A stretch of 64,000 nt of DNA, taken from assembly GCF_002979475.1 (NCBI RefSeq), contig NZ_PCOY01000008.1, positions 105,628 to 169,627 on the forward strand. The letters run 5' to 3'. Each line of letters begins with the position of its first letter. Positions within the stretch are counted from its first letter, which is position 1. The notes under the pieces are model-generated. The model searched no databases. It had not been told where the DNA came from and saw only the letters and a list, made by a program, of their open reading frames with translations. This document shows positions 9,272-17,893 of the stretch, piece by piece. The stretch is from Microbacterium sp. MYb62 (GTDB lineage: Bacteria > Actinomycetota > Actinomycetes > Actinomycetales > Microbacteriaceae). A program made the position numbers and the translations under genes.

Positions 9272-9861
9272 CAATAGCGTTCCTCCGTCCACGGATCGCC
9301 GTGCATGTTGTAGCCGTTCTGCTCCCAGAACCCCGGAGCATCCTCCTCCATCAGCGTGAGGGCCCTGAGCCACTTCGCGCTCTTCCAGAAGTAGAGGTGC
9401 GGCACGATCAGCCGCGCGGGTCCGCCGTGCTCCGGGTCGAGCGGTTCACCCTCGAACTCGAACGCGATCCACGACTGCCCGCCGAGGAGATCGTCGAGGG
9501 CGACGTTGGTGGTGTACCCGCCGTACGAGTGCGCCATCGCGAAGGAGGCGGCGGTGTCGACCCCCGCGAAGAGCGTGTCGAGAGACACCCCACGCCAGGA
9601 GGTGCCGAGCTTCGACCATCGCGTCACGCAGTGGATGTCGGTGTGCACGTCTTCGATGGGCAGCTCGTGCAGCTGATCCCACGTCCAGGAGACGACCTCG
9701 CCGACCTCGTTGCGGATGCCGAAGCTCCACTCCGACATGTGGATGTTCGGCGTCGGCCCGGCCGAGAGTACGGGGAAGTCTTCGGTGAGGTACTGCCCTG
9801 GCGGGAGTTCGGGGGTGCTCTCCCTGCGGCGAGCACCGAAACCTCGGGATATCACGGCCAT
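9268..9861 (-). CDS. Sulfite-oxidase-like molybdopterin oxidoreductase
   Basis: 197 aa, a single oxidoreductase molybdopterin-binding domain of the MsrP/sulfite oxidase group. The Cys in DIHCVTRWSKLGTSW is the expected molybdenum ligand; HGGPARLIVPHLYFWKSAKW is the second conserved block. No Tat signal or dimerisation domain is seen, so it looks cytoplasmic. The ATG at 9861 has GGAGG about 6 bases upstream. It is followed by a flavin reductase in a coupled operon, which suggests the pair is a reductase or oxidase module of unknown substrate. Confidence 0.85.
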   Translation of the reverse strand: MAVISRGFGARRRESTPELPPGQYLTEDFPVLSAGPTPNIHMSEWSFGIRNEVGEVVSWTWDQLHELPIEDVHTDIHCVTRWSKLGTSWRGVSLDTLFAGVDTAASFAMAHSYGGYTTNVALDDLLGGQSWIAFEFEGEPLDPEHGGPARLIVPHLYFWKSAKWLRALTLMEEDAPGFWEQNGYNMHGDPWTEERYW

Positions 9862-9896
9862 GATGTTCCTCCTGTCGGTGGATGGGATCCTGCGTG

Positions 9897-10394
9897 TCAG
9901 GCGGTACTCCGCGGCGTGTGCCCCCGTGCGAGGAACAGCCGGGTCCAGACGTCCATGTTGATGATCACCATCGTCAGCGTCTCGATGGCGGCATCGTCGA
10001 AGTGCCGGCGAAGCTCGTCGTGCGCGGACTGGATGTCGCCCTGACGCAGGCCGGAGAGTGCCTCCGCGTACGCGAAGGCCGCCGTCTCGGTTTCGGCGAA
10101 CTGCGACGATTCGCGCCAGGCCGAGATGACGTCGACCTTCACCGAAGGGATGCCGAGGCGCCGTGCCTCCTGCGCATGGAGGATCGTGCAGTATGCGCAC
10201 CTGCTGTTCACGGCCACGAGGAGCCGGACGAGTTCGCCGAGCTGCGGGTCGAGGGGCAGCGATGCGCCGGCCGTTGTGCCGTACGCCGCCGCCATCGCGC
10301 GGGGGATCGCATCGAAGCCCGTCTCATCGTGGTCGATGCGGGTGTCGACGAACTCGATCCCCTCGAAGTGTCGGGCGGTGATCTCGGAGTCCAT
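9897..10394 (-). CDS. Carboxymuconolactone decarboxylase/AhpD-like protein
   Basis: 165 aa, first gene of the redox operon. The AhpD core is visible as NSRCAYCTILHAQEARRLG, with the CxxC pair and the following His used for thiol peroxidase activity in the family. The rest is helical and normal in length. It probably reduces peroxides or another oxidised substrate; its link to the molybdopterin protein 35 bases downstream is by position only. Confidence 0.85.
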   Translation of the reverse strand: MDSEITARHFEGIEFVDTRIDHDETGFDAIPRAMAAAYGTTAGASLPLDPQLGELVRLLVAVNSRCAYCTILHAQEARRLGIPSVKVDVISAWRESSQFAETETAAFAYAEALSGLRQGDIQSAHDELRRHFDDAAIETLTMVIINMDVWTRLFLARGHTPRSTA

Positions 10395-10521
10395 GATCCA
10401 TCCCTCGCTTCGGGCCGACCGTGAAGCGGGCGGGCGCCCGTGCCCGAAACCATGAGTCCATCATGCATGCGACGGAAATGCACCCGGAAGGGCCGTGAAA
10501 TATCGGTTGGTCCGCGATCGG

Positions 10522-11196
10522 CTATCCGCGGGTGCGTGATGCCAGCCGTTCCTGCGCTGTGCGCAGATGCTGGGCCATGGCGGCTTCGGCACCGTCGCCG
10601 TCGCCCGAGAGGATCGTCTCGACGATCCGCACGTGCTCCTCGAGCGTGGCCTCCCCGGTCTCGACGTCGTAGGCCAGTCGGAACGCATGGAGATGGAAAT
10701 GCGTCCGCTCGAGCGCTCGGGCGACCGCGATGTTCCCCGACGCCCGGGCGATCAGCTGGTGCAGCAGCGCGTCGTGCTGGCTGAATCTGGCGTAGTCGGT
10801 CAGATCGGCCGATCGGGGGGCATGCGCGTACCGGTGCAGCTCGGCTGCCAGCGCTTCGCGCTCTGCAGCGGTCGCGCGTTCGGCGGCACGGCGTGCGGAC
10901 ACGGGTTCCAGCAGCAGGCGGAGATCGTAGAGGTCGGCCAGCTCGCGTGCGGTGAGCACCGGCGTGGTGCGATAGCCCTTGAGGTGCGTCTTGCGCACCA
11001 GCCCGGCATCTTCGAGTCGCGTCAGTGCTTCCCGGATGGGTGTCGGTGAGACGTCGAGACGCTTGCCGAGCGCATTGATGTTGACCCGGGCGTCGGCGGG
11101 CAACTCGTTGCTGAGGATGAGGGACACGAGTCCTTCGTAGACGTTCTCGGCGAGTGAGGGATCGTCGGGATCCCGCCTGTCGTCCACTCGCACCAT
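10522..11196 (-). CDS. GntR-family transcriptional regulator (FCD domain)
   Basis: 224 aa. The N-terminal winged helix (INALGKRLDVSPTPIREALT, about residues 40-65) is followed by an all-helical FCD effector domain with the histidines that normally bind a metal (QHDALLHQLI, EEHVRIVETI). It is divergent from the enolase-superfamily gene, with a perfect AT-rich palindrome just after that gene's -10 box. It therefore probably represses the sugar-acid dehydratase and MFS genes until an acidic sugar or its product binds. Confidence 0.9.
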   Translation of the reverse strand: MVRVDDRRDPDDPSLAENVYEGLVSLILSNELPADARVNINALGKRLDVSPTPIREALTRLEDAGLVRKTHLKGYRTTPVLTARELADLYDLRLLLEPVSARRAAERATAAEREALAAELHRYAHAPRSADLTDYARFSQHDALLHQLIARASGNIAVARALERTHFHLHAFRLAYDVETGEATLEEHVRIVETILSGDGDGAEAAMAQHLRTAQERLASRTRG

Positions 11197-11250
11197 GCCC
11201 GCAATCCTAGTGCGGAGGCCGCGCGTCGATCATGCGGGTGGGGCCGGCAT

Positions 11251-11280
11251 TTGACAGGCGAACAGGGAAGCGCGTACGGT
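11251..11280 (+). promoter_or_regulatory. Sigma-70-type promoter of the dehydratase operon
   Basis: TTGACA (11251-11256) and TACGGT (11275-11280) are separated by 18 bases. They lie about 50 bases before the GTG start and directly before the palindromic operator at 11286-11304, a repressible layout. Confidence 0.6.
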
Positions 11281-11285
11281 CGCAG

Positions 11286-11304
11286 AATCAAATTGAATTT
11301 GATT
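11286..11304. promoter_or_regulatory. Perfect palindromic operator for GntR regulator
   Basis: AATCAAATTGAATTTGATT is a perfect 19-base palindrome centred on G11295. Its AT richness stands out in this genome. It sits between the predicted -10 box and the GTG at 11330, where a bound dimer would block transcription. The adjacent divergent FCD regulator is the obvious candidate to bind it. Confidence 0.72.
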
Positions 11305-11329
11305 TTGACATCCTCGAGGAAGAGATACC

Positions 11330-12418
11330 GTGACCCTCATCACCGCCGCAACCGCCCGCCTGGTCGACATCGAGGTGGAGAAGGTCCGTACCGACGCCAT
11401 GCAGTCCTTCCTCAAGCAGGAGACCATCGTCGTCACGATCGAGACCGCTGACGGGCTCACCGGTCGGGGCTACTCCTACACGATCGGCACGGGAGGCCGC
11501 GCGACGCTCTCGATGCTCAACGAGCACCTCCTGGCCGTGCTCGTCGGCGAGGACTCGCGCCTCGTCGAGCACCTGTGGCGGCGGCTCTACGACTCCACGC
11601 GGGCCACGTCGGTCGGCGTCATCACCGCCCTCGCCCTCGCCGCGGTCGACACCGCTCTGTGGGACATCCGGGCGCAGCGTGCCGCGCAGCCGCTGTGGAT
11701 GATCGCCGGCGGGAACCGTCGCGACGTGCCGCTCTACGACACCGAAGGCGGGTGGCTGCACGTGTCCGTCGACGAGCTCGTGGAAGAGGCGCGCGCATCG
11801 GCGAGCAGGGGCTGGAAGGGCGTGAAGATCAAGGTCGGGAAACCGAGCATCGCCGAGGATGCGAGTCGCATCGCCGCCGTGCGCGACGCCGTCGGTCCGA
11901 ACATCGAGATCATGGTCGACGCCAACCAGAGCATGACCTCGGCCGAGGCGGTGCGCCGGGCGCACGCGTTCGAGCCGTTCGACCTCAGCTGGTTCGAGGA
12001 GCCGCTTCCCGCCGACGACGTGACCGGCCACGTCCGCCTCGCCCAGTCGACCAGCATCCCGATCGCGGTCGGCGAGTCGATGTACTCGCTCGGTCACTTC
12101 CGCGAGTACCTGGAGCGGGGTGCGGCAGGGATCGTGCAGGTCGATGTCGCCCGGATCGGAGGCATCACCCCCTGGCTCAAGGTCGCCCACCTCGCGGAGG
12201 CGTTCAACGTGCAGGTGAGCCCGCACTTCCTCATGGAGCTGCACGTGAGCCTTGCCGCCGCGATCCCCAACGGTCGCTTCGTCGAGCACATCCCGCAACT
12301 GCGCGCCGTGACCGACAGTGAGATCAGGATCGAGGACGGGCACGCCCTCGCGCCGATGACCCCCGGACTCGGCATCGACTGGAACCTCGACGCGCTCGAC
12401 GATCGCACCGTCGCCTGA
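11330..12418 (+). CDS. Mandelate racemase/enolase-superfamily dehydratase
   Basis: 362 aa with an N-terminal capping domain and TIM barrel. KIKVGK supplies the KxK base motif. VDANQSM, WFEEPLP and VGESM supply the metal-binding Asp and Glu residues. QVDVARIGG with SPHFLMELH gives the Asp-His pair. This set places it in the mandelate-racemase subgroup, which includes acid-sugar dehydratases. The GTG start lies after a promoter/operator. The next gene is an MFS carrier, so the pair probably imports and dehydrates a sugar acid; the substrate is not evident. Confidence 0.88.
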   Translation: MTLITAATARLVDIEVEKVRTDAMQSFLKQETIVVTIETADGLTGRGYSYTIGTGGRATLSMLNEHLLAVLVGEDSRLVEHLWRRLYDSTRATSVGVITALALAAVDTALWDIRAQRAAQPLWMIAGGNRRDVPLYDTEGGWLHVSVDELVEEARASASRGWKGVKIKVGKPSIAEDASRIAAVRDAVGPNIEIMVDANQSMTSAEAVRRAHAFEPFDLSWFEEPLPADDVTGHVRLAQSTSIPIAVGESMYSLGHFREYLERGAAGIVQVDVARIGGITPWLKVAHLAEAFNVQVSPHFLMELHVSLAAAIPNGRFVEHIPQLRAVTDSEIRIEDGHALAPMTPGLGIDWNLDALDDRTVA

Positions 12419-12489
12419 ACGCACGACCCGCATCACCCCACCCCGCTCATCGTTGAGCAGATGGCGCTCGCCATCACGAAAGGACGAAG

Positions 12490-13863
12490 ATGTCATCCCC
12501 CACCCGCACACCCGCGCAGCAGCCGACGCCGTCGGGCGAGAAGAAGACCGGATCCCGCGGCGTCGCCGCCGCCGCGCTCGTCGGCTCCGCACTCGAGTGG
12601 TACGACTTCTACCTCTACGGCACGGCCGCGGCGCTGGTCTTCAACCGCATCATCTTCGTGAACGATGACCCGCTGGTGGGCACCATGGTGGCCTTCGCCG
12701 CGTTCGGGCTCGGATACATCATCCGCCCGCTCGGAGGGCTCATCTTCGGGCGCCTGGGCGATCACTTCGGGCGCAAGTACGTGCTCGTGCTGACGCTGAT
12801 GATCATGGGCATCTCGACCGTGCTGATGGCGTTCATCCCCACCTATGCGCAGATCGGGCTCTGGGCGCCGGTCCTCCTGATCCTCCTGCGCCTCGTCCAG
12901 GGGATCGGCGCCGGCGCCGAGTTCGGCGGCGCGGCGATCTTCTCCGTCGAGCATGCCGACCCCCGACGTCGTGGCCTGCAGGGCGCATGGCCGGCCGTCG
13001 GTGTCTACCTCGGGCTCCTCCTCGCCTCCGGTGCTTTCGCGCTCGTCTCCTCGCTCCCCGAAGAGGACTTCCTGGCCTGGGGGTGGCGCATCCCGTTCGC
13101 CGGCAGCATCCTCGTCGTCGTCGTCGCACTGATCATCCGGCTGCGGCTGACCGAGACCCCCGCGTTCCAGCAGGCCGTCGAGCAGGACGAGGCCCCGGTG
13201 GCTCCGCTGCGCGAGGTGTTCACGAAGGAATGGCGCGGCATGCTCGTGCTCATCGGCACCCAGACGCCGCAGAACGTCATCGCCTACATCAACCTGACCT
13301 TCATCGCCGCCTACCTCACGAGCACGCTGATGCTGGCCAACAGTGTGGGGCCGATCGCGGTCACCATCGGGACCGCGGTCACGATGGTGACACTGCCCCT
13401 GTTCGGCGCGCTCTCGGATCGCATCGGGCGGAAGCCCGTCGTGCTCGCCGGCATCATCTTCTCGGCGGTGTTCGCCTACCCGTACTTCCTCATCATCGAC
13501 GGCCTGCAGACGCCGTTCGCGGTCGCCGTCGCGGTGACGGCGAGCCTGAGCCTCGGGGTCGGCGCGATGTTCGGGCCTCAGGGCGCCTACTTCTCGGAGC
13601 TGTTCACGAGTCGCGCACGCTTCACGGGTCTCGCGTTCAGCCGCGAGGTCGCCGGTGCCATCTCCGGTGGATTCACACCGCTGATCGCGGTGGCGCTCGT
13701 GGCGGCGGCCGGCGGATCGTCCTGGCTGGTCGCGGTCTTCATCATCGGGGCCTGCATCATCGGCGCGGTGGCGACGTTCCTGGGGCCGGAGACGCGCGGA
13801 CGCAGCCTCCGTGTCGCCACGGTCGACGAGCTCCGTGCCTCGACCGGGAGCATGCGCGACTAG
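12490..13863 (+). CDS. MFS transporter, metabolite:H+ symporter type
   Basis: 457 aa, 12 predicted membrane helices. SALEWYDFYLYGTAAALVF near the N-terminus and GRLGDHFGRKYVL between helices 2 and 3 are hallmarks of the MHS group (KgtP, ProP, ShiA). These carriers take up organic acids or osmolytes with protons. AAAGGACGAAG precedes the ATG. The gene follows the dehydratase by 71 bases and is probably cotranscribed; a perfect hairpin follows its stop. Confidence 0.9.
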   Translation: MSSPTRTPAQQPTPSGEKKTGSRGVAAAALVGSALEWYDFYLYGTAAALVFNRIIFVNDDPLVGTMVAFAAFGLGYIIRPLGGLIFGRLGDHFGRKYVLVLTLMIMGISTVLMAFIPTYAQIGLWAPVLLILLRLVQGIGAGAEFGGAAIFSVEHADPRRRGLQGAWPAVGVYLGLLLASGAFALVSSLPEEDFLAWGWRIPFAGSILVVVVALIIRLRLTETPAFQQAVEQDEAPVAPLREVFTKEWRGMLVLIGTQTPQNVIAYINLTFIAAYLTSTLMLANSVGPIAVTIGTAVTMVTLPLFGALSDRIGRKPVVLAGIIFSAVFAYPYFLIIDGLQTPFAVAVAVTASLSLGVGAMFGPQGAYFSELFTSRARFTGLAFSREVAGAISGGFTPLIAVALVAAAGGSSWLVAVFIIGACIIGAVATFLGPETRGRSLRVATVDELRASTGSMRD

Positions 13864-13881
13864 GGGGACCTCCCGATCCCG

Positions 13882-13915
13882 GTGACGGGCCCCTCGTCGG
13901 AGAGGGGCCCGTCAC
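13882..13915. terminator. Bidirectional terminator hairpin
   Basis: A perfect 14-bp stem, GTGACGGGCCCCTC paired with GAGGGGCCCGTCAC around the loop GTCGGA, lies between two convergent genes. There is no long T tract, as is usual in this group. Confidence 0.8.
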
Positions 13916-13932
13916 TCGTGCATCCGGGATCG

Positions 13933-14751
13933 TCAGGCGCGGAACAGCTCGACGTTCTCACGCGCCCACTGGGCGAACGTGCGGCCGGGTCGACCCGTGA
14001 GGCGCGTCACCGTGTCCTGCACCGCCTGGCCGATCGCGGGAGGGTTCTTCGCGAGCTCGACGCCGAACTCGACGTATCCCTCGTCGTACCCGAAGGCGCG
14101 CAGTCGATCCCGCTCCTCGTCTTCGGTGAGCCGGATCCACGTGACCTGTTCGCCGAGGGCCTCGGCGATGCGCGTCGTGCGCTCGGCCGGGGTGAGCGCC
14201 TCCGGCCCGGTCAGATAGTACGTCCGACCGTCCGCGGGGGCGCCGAGCAGCACCTCCACGGCGACCGCCGCGATATCGGCCTCGTGGACCATCGCGCTCG
14301 GCCAATCCGCCAGCGTGCGCACGCGACGGTCGGACACGATCTCCGGAGCCCACTCCCGTGCGTTCGACATGAATTCGACCGGTGCCAGCAGAGCCCAATC
14401 GAGGCCACCGTCCCGCAGTGCCGGTTCGAGGGTGCTCTCGTCCCATCCGCCGAGCACGCTCACGCGCCGCACCCCTGCGGCCTGCGTCGCGGCGACGAGC
14501 TCGACACCGTTGGTGAGGGTCTCGCCGAATTCGCCGTTGAACGTGATGAAGTGCACGCCGCTGCAGCCGTCGACCGCCCGACCGAACGCCTCGACGTCGG
14601 TGAGGTCGCCGCGGACGACATCGACGCCCGCGGGGAGGTTCGCGCGCTGAGGATCGCGGGAGAGGGCGCGCACGCTCTCGCCGCGTTCCACCAGTTGGCT
14701 GACGATGTGGCGTCCGACCGTGCCCGTCGCGCCGCTGACCAGGATTGTCAT
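13933..14751 (-). CDS. NmrA-like NAD(P)-binding protein
   Basis: 272 aa atypical short-chain dehydrogenase. The N-terminus MTILVSGATGTVGRHIVSQL is a GxxGxxG Rossmann motif; the catalytic Tyr-Lys pair of classical SDRs is not obvious, as in NmrA/HSCARG-like redox sensors and NAD(P)H:quinone reductase-like proteins. The ATG at 14751, preceded by GAAGGGA, is preferred to upstream in-frame codons because the Rossmann fold begins there. Function is inferred only as NAD(P)H-dependent. Confidence 0.82.
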   Translation of the reverse strand: MTILVSGATGTVGRHIVSQLVERGESVRALSRDPQRANLPAGVDVVRGDLTDVEAFGRAVDGCSGVHFITFNGEFGETLTNGVELVAATQAAGVRRVSVLGGWDESTLEPALRDGGLDWALLAPVEFMSNAREWAPEIVSDRRVRTLADWPSAMVHEADIAAVAVEVLLGAPADGRTYYLTGPEALTPAERTTRIAEALGEQVTWIRLTEDEERDRLRAFGYDEGYVEFGVELAKNPPAIGQAVQDTVTRLTGRPGRTFAQWARENVELFRA

Positions 14752-14848
14752 GAGGAGTCCCTTCTTCGTGGTGACTCTCACCCTTCCGGGTCATGCGGAC
14801 AGATTCGGTCCGCGATGCCTGACGGCGGCGAGAAAGCGCGAAGGCTCC

Positions 14849-14958
14849 TGGTGGAACGGCGAGCTAGGGGTGGTGAAACGGCGAGCAAGCACTGGTGAAA
14901 CGGCGAGCAAGCACTGGTGAAACGGCGAGCAAGCACTGGTGAAACGGCGAGGAAGGAG
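14849..14958. repeat. 22-bp tandem repeat array (five units)
   Basis: Three perfect consecutive units start at 14871, 14893 and 14915, each beginning TGGTGAAACGGCGAGCAAGC. They are flanked by a diverged unit at 14849 (TGGTGGAACGGCGAGC...) and a partial last unit at 14937. There are no spacers, so it is not a CRISPR. The array lies between the stop of the GntR gene and the NmrA-like gene, both on the minus strand, in a stretch (14752-14987) with no gene. Confidence 0.9.
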
Positions 14959-14987
14959 TGTCTAGCCCTGCCCGAGCTCGCCGGGCA

Positions 14988-15644
14988 CTACTCGGTGAAG
15001 TAGGAGCTCGTCGCGTTGTCGAGGATGCGCTGCATGCCGTGCATCCAGTTGAGCTTGAGGGCCTCGACGGCGGCCGGGATGTCGCCGGCGGCGAGGTGTC
15101 GGGCGATCTCGGCGTGCTCGGCGGCGACGCGCTCGACCTTGACGTCTTCGGGGACGAGCAGCGACTCGTAACGGTGGAACGAGCTGCGTACGCTGTCGAT
15201 CACGGCCAGGAGTCGGGCGTTCGGGCAGGCCGACAGCATCACGCTGTGCCACTCGTCGTCCTTCGTGATGACGAGCTGATGCTCCACGAGCTCGTCGGCG
15301 AACGCGTCGGCCATCTCCTTGAGCTGGCCACCGATGCGGCGCAGCTCCTCGGGAGGGCTCAGCTCGAGCGCGAGGCTCTCGAGGGCGGCCATGACCGGCG
15401 CGAGATCGCGGAACTCCGAGGCGCTGAGCGGGACGAACCGGAAGCCCTTGCCGTTCTCGCTCTCGATCTGCCCTTCGGACTCGAGGGCGATCAGAGCTTC
15501 GCGCAGCGGTGTGCGGCTGACCCCGAGTTCGGTGGCGAGCTGCACCTCGTTGATGCCCTCGCCGGGCTGTACGAGTCCCGCTCGCATGCGGGTCAGCAGC
15601 TCTTGCCGAACCTGCGAGCGCAGGTTCTTGCGTTCGATCGCCAT
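14988..15644 (-). CDS. GntR-family transcriptional regulator (FCD domain)
   Basis: 218 aa. The winged helix NEVQLATELGVSRTPLREAL (about residues 30-50) precedes an FCD domain with likely ligand or metal residues in DEWHSVMLSACPNARL and AAEHAEIARHL. It is divergent from the GH42 operon. TGTATACA, the typical half-palindrome core for this family, lies between the GH42 -10 box and the gene, and recurs at the window start. It is probably the repressor of the galactoside regulon; the inducer is unknown. Confidence 0.88.
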   Translation of the reverse strand: MAIERKNLRSQVRQELLTRMRAGLVQPGEGINEVQLATELGVSRTPLREALIALESEGQIESENGKGFRFVPLSASEFRDLAPVMAALESLALELSPPEELRRIGGQLKEMADAFADELVEHQLVITKDDEWHSVMLSACPNARLLAVIDSVRSSFHRYESLLVPEDVKVERVAAEHAEIARHLAAGDIPAAVEALKLNWMHGMQRILDNATSSYFTE

Positions 15645-15682
15645 GCGTCCCCTCTTCTGCCGCCTGCCCGTCAGCCTATGGG

Positions 15683-15711
15683 TTGACGGGCCTCGGGCGA
15701 CGTCCTAGTGT
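15683..15711 (+). promoter_or_regulatory. Promoter of GH42-glycine dehydrogenase operon
   Basis: TTGACG (15683-15688) and TAGTGT (15706-15711) are spaced 17 bases apart, about 83 bases before the GH42 GTG. The operator begins two bases after the -10 box. Confidence 0.55.
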
Positions 15712-15712
15712 G

Positions 15713-15726
15713 TGTATACAGAATAC
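15713..15726. promoter_or_regulatory. Operator shared with first sugar ABC operon
   Basis: TGTATACAGAATAC is identical to positions 9-22. It starts two bases after the predicted -10 element, so binding would block transcription start. The divergent GntR gene begins 69 bases away on the other strand. Confidence 0.65.
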
Positions 15727-15793
15727 AGCCGATCGCGGATTTGCACCAGCGCAACGCCGCGATCAGCCGGTGACGACTCAGAGAGGAGACTTC

Positions 15794-17893
15794 GTGCCCG
15801 CACCCGATGGCGAACAGCCCATCCGACGCGTCCGTCTCGATGCCCTCGCCTATGGTGGCGACTACAACCCCGACCAGTGGTCGGAGGAGACCTGGCACGA
15901 AGACATCCGCCTGATGCGCGAAGCCGGCGTGAACATGGTGAGCCTGCCGATCTTCAGCTGGCCGCAGCTGGAGCCCGAACCCGGCGTCTACGACTGGGCA
16001 TGGCTCGACCGCATCATCGACCTGCTGTGGGAGGCGGGCATCGCGATCGACCTCGCGACCGCCACCGCGACCCCGCCGTCCTGGCTGCTGCGCGCGCACC
16101 CCGAGATGGCGCCGTGGGACGCCGACGGACACCGGCTCGAATTCGGATCCCGGCAGACCTACTGCCCCTCGTCGCCGATCTGGCGCGAGAACGTCGCCCG
16201 CATGACCCGGGCGATGGCCGAGCGCTACGGCGAGCATCCCGGGCTCGCGATGTGGCACATCTCGAACGAGTACGGCGACCACACGTCGCGCTGCTGGTGC
16301 CCCGAGTCGGCCCGGCACTTCCGACGCTGGCTGCAGGACCGTTACGGCGACCTCGACGGACTCAACGGAGCCTGGGGCGTGAACGTGTGGGGGCAGCGCT
16401 ACACCTCCTGGGAGCACATCGAGACGCCGAAGAAGGCGCCGGGCCCCATCAACCCCACCAAACTGCTCGACTTCGAGCGCTTCTCCTCCGACGCACTGCT
16501 GGAGCTCTTCCAGGTGGAGATCGACGTCCTGCGCGAGGTCACCCCCGACATCGCGGTGACGACGAACTTCATGAGCATGTTCCGCGACCTGGACTACTGG
16601 GACTTCGCGGCGGTCGAAGACGTCGTGACCGACGACGCCTACCCCGAGCCCGCGGATCCGACGTCGCACGTCGGCGCCGCCCTCAACTACGGGCTCATGC
16701 GCTCGCTCAAGGGCGGACAGCCGTGGCTGCTGCTGGAGTCGTCGGCGAGTGCGACCAGCTGGCGTGACGTGAACGTGCCGAAGGCGCCGGGCAAGATCCG
16801 CATCGAGAGTCTGCAGGCCGTCGCGCACGGTTCCGACGCGGTGATGTTCTTCCAGTGGCGCCAGGCCAAGTACGGCCAGGAGAAGTTCCACTCCTCGATG
16901 CTCGGGCACCGCGGAGAGCGCTCGCGAAGCTTCCAGGAGACCAAGGCGCTGGGGTGGGAGCTGAAGAAACTCGAGCAGGTGCGCGGCACCCGCGTGCGCT
17001 CACGAGTCGCGCTGGTCGTGGACTGGGACTCGTGGTGGGGCACCAGCGCCGTCGAGTCGCTGCCCTCGCAGAGGCTGCAGTGGGCGCAGCAGGCGCGCGC
17101 CTGGCATCGAGCGCTCTACACGCTCGGCCAGCCGGTGGATACCGCTCGCGCCACCGGCCCCTTCGACGCGTACGACGTGGTCGTGGTGCCGAACCTCTAC
17201 ATCGTGGAGCAGCCGCAGGCCGAGGCGCTGCGTGCCTTCGTGGAGCGCGGAGGGCACCTCGTCGTCGGACCGTTCTCGGGAGTGGTGGATGCCACAGAGA
17301 AGGTGCACGACGGCGGAGCGCCCGGACTGCTGCGCGACCTGCTCGGCATCGAGGTCGACGAGCAGTGGCCGATCGCCGACGGTCTCACCGCGCGCATCGA
17401 CTACGCCGGCGAGACCCTGACCGTGCCCTCGTGGAGCGAATGGCTCGAAGCCGACGACGACGTCGACGTGCGCGGGACCTATGCCGGCGGCGAGCTCGAC
17501 GGACTGCCCGCGGTGACGCGTCGCACGGCGGGCGGCGGCTCGGCCTGGTATGTCAGCGCGATGGTCGACCCGGCGGGCCTGCTGCCGATCTTCCGCGACG
17601 TGCTGCGCGCCGCCGGCGTCCCCGCACGCGAACACACCGACGTCGAGGTGGAGGTCGTCACCCGCGCCGACGACACCACCGACTACACGTTCTACCTGAA
17701 CCACGGGCGCACGCCCGTCGCGTTCGAGATCCCGTCCCCGGCCGTCGACCTGCTCACCGGCATCGGTCATGCGGGCCGACTGGAGCTCGACCGCTACGGC
17801 GTCGCCGTGCTCGCCGCGCCCCGCGCCGAGTCCATCCCCTTTGCCACCCTGATCGCGTCTGCGCGTGACAACGATGAGAAGGAGGACGCATGA
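15794..17893 (+). CDS. GH42 beta-galactosidase
   Basis: 699 aa, normal for the family. GGDYNPDQW at the N-terminus, the acid/base Glu in MWHISNEYGDHTSRCWC, and the nucleophile Glu in PWLLLESSASATSW are visible. SRCWCPESARHFRRWL carries part of the zinc-site cysteines seen in many GH42 enzymes. The N-terminal TIM barrel is followed by a trimerisation domain (VVVPNLYIV...) and a beta C-terminal domain. There is no signal peptide. GTG 15794 has GAGAGGAG upstream; an in-frame GTG at 15770 is an alternative. It hydrolyses terminal beta-galactosides imported into the cell. Confidence 0.93.
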   Translation: MPAPDGEQPIRRVRLDALAYGGDYNPDQWSEETWHEDIRLMREAGVNMVSLPIFSWPQLEPEPGVYDWAWLDRIIDLLWEAGIAIDLATATATPPSWLLRAHPEMAPWDADGHRLEFGSRQTYCPSSPIWRENVARMTRAMAERYGEHPGLAMWHISNEYGDHTSRCWCPESARHFRRWLQDRYGDLDGLNGAWGVNVWGQRYTSWEHIETPKKAPGPINPTKLLDFERFSSDALLELFQVEIDVLREVTPDIAVTTNFMSMFRDLDYWDFAAVEDVVTDDAYPEPADPTSHVGAALNYGLMRSLKGGQPWLLLESSASATSWRDVNVPKAPGKIRIESLQAVAHGSDAVMFFQWRQAKYGQEKFHSSMLGHRGERSRSFQETKALGWELKKLEQVRGTRVRSRVALVVDWDSWWGTSAVESLPSQRLQWAQQARAWHRALYTLGQPVDTARATGPFDAYDVVVVPNLYIVEQPQAEALRAFVERGGHLVVGPFSGVVDATEKVHDGGAPGLLRDLLGIEVDEQWPIADGLTARIDYAGETLTVPSWSEWLEADDDVDVRGTYAGGELDGLPAVTRRTAGGGSAWYVSAMVDPAGLLPIFRDVLRAAGVPAREHTDVEVEVVTRADDTTDYTFYLNHGRTPVAFEIPSPAVDLLTGIGHAGRLELDRYGVAVLAAPRAESIPFATLIASARDNDEKEDA

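Noticed and set aside
11288..12592. Long minus-strand open frame opposite the dehydratase
   Set aside because: Composition is typical of a shadow frame, and the plus strand carries the enolase-superfamily catalytic residues.
14849..14958. Possible CRISPR array
   Set aside because: Units follow each other directly without spacers, and no cas gene is in the window.
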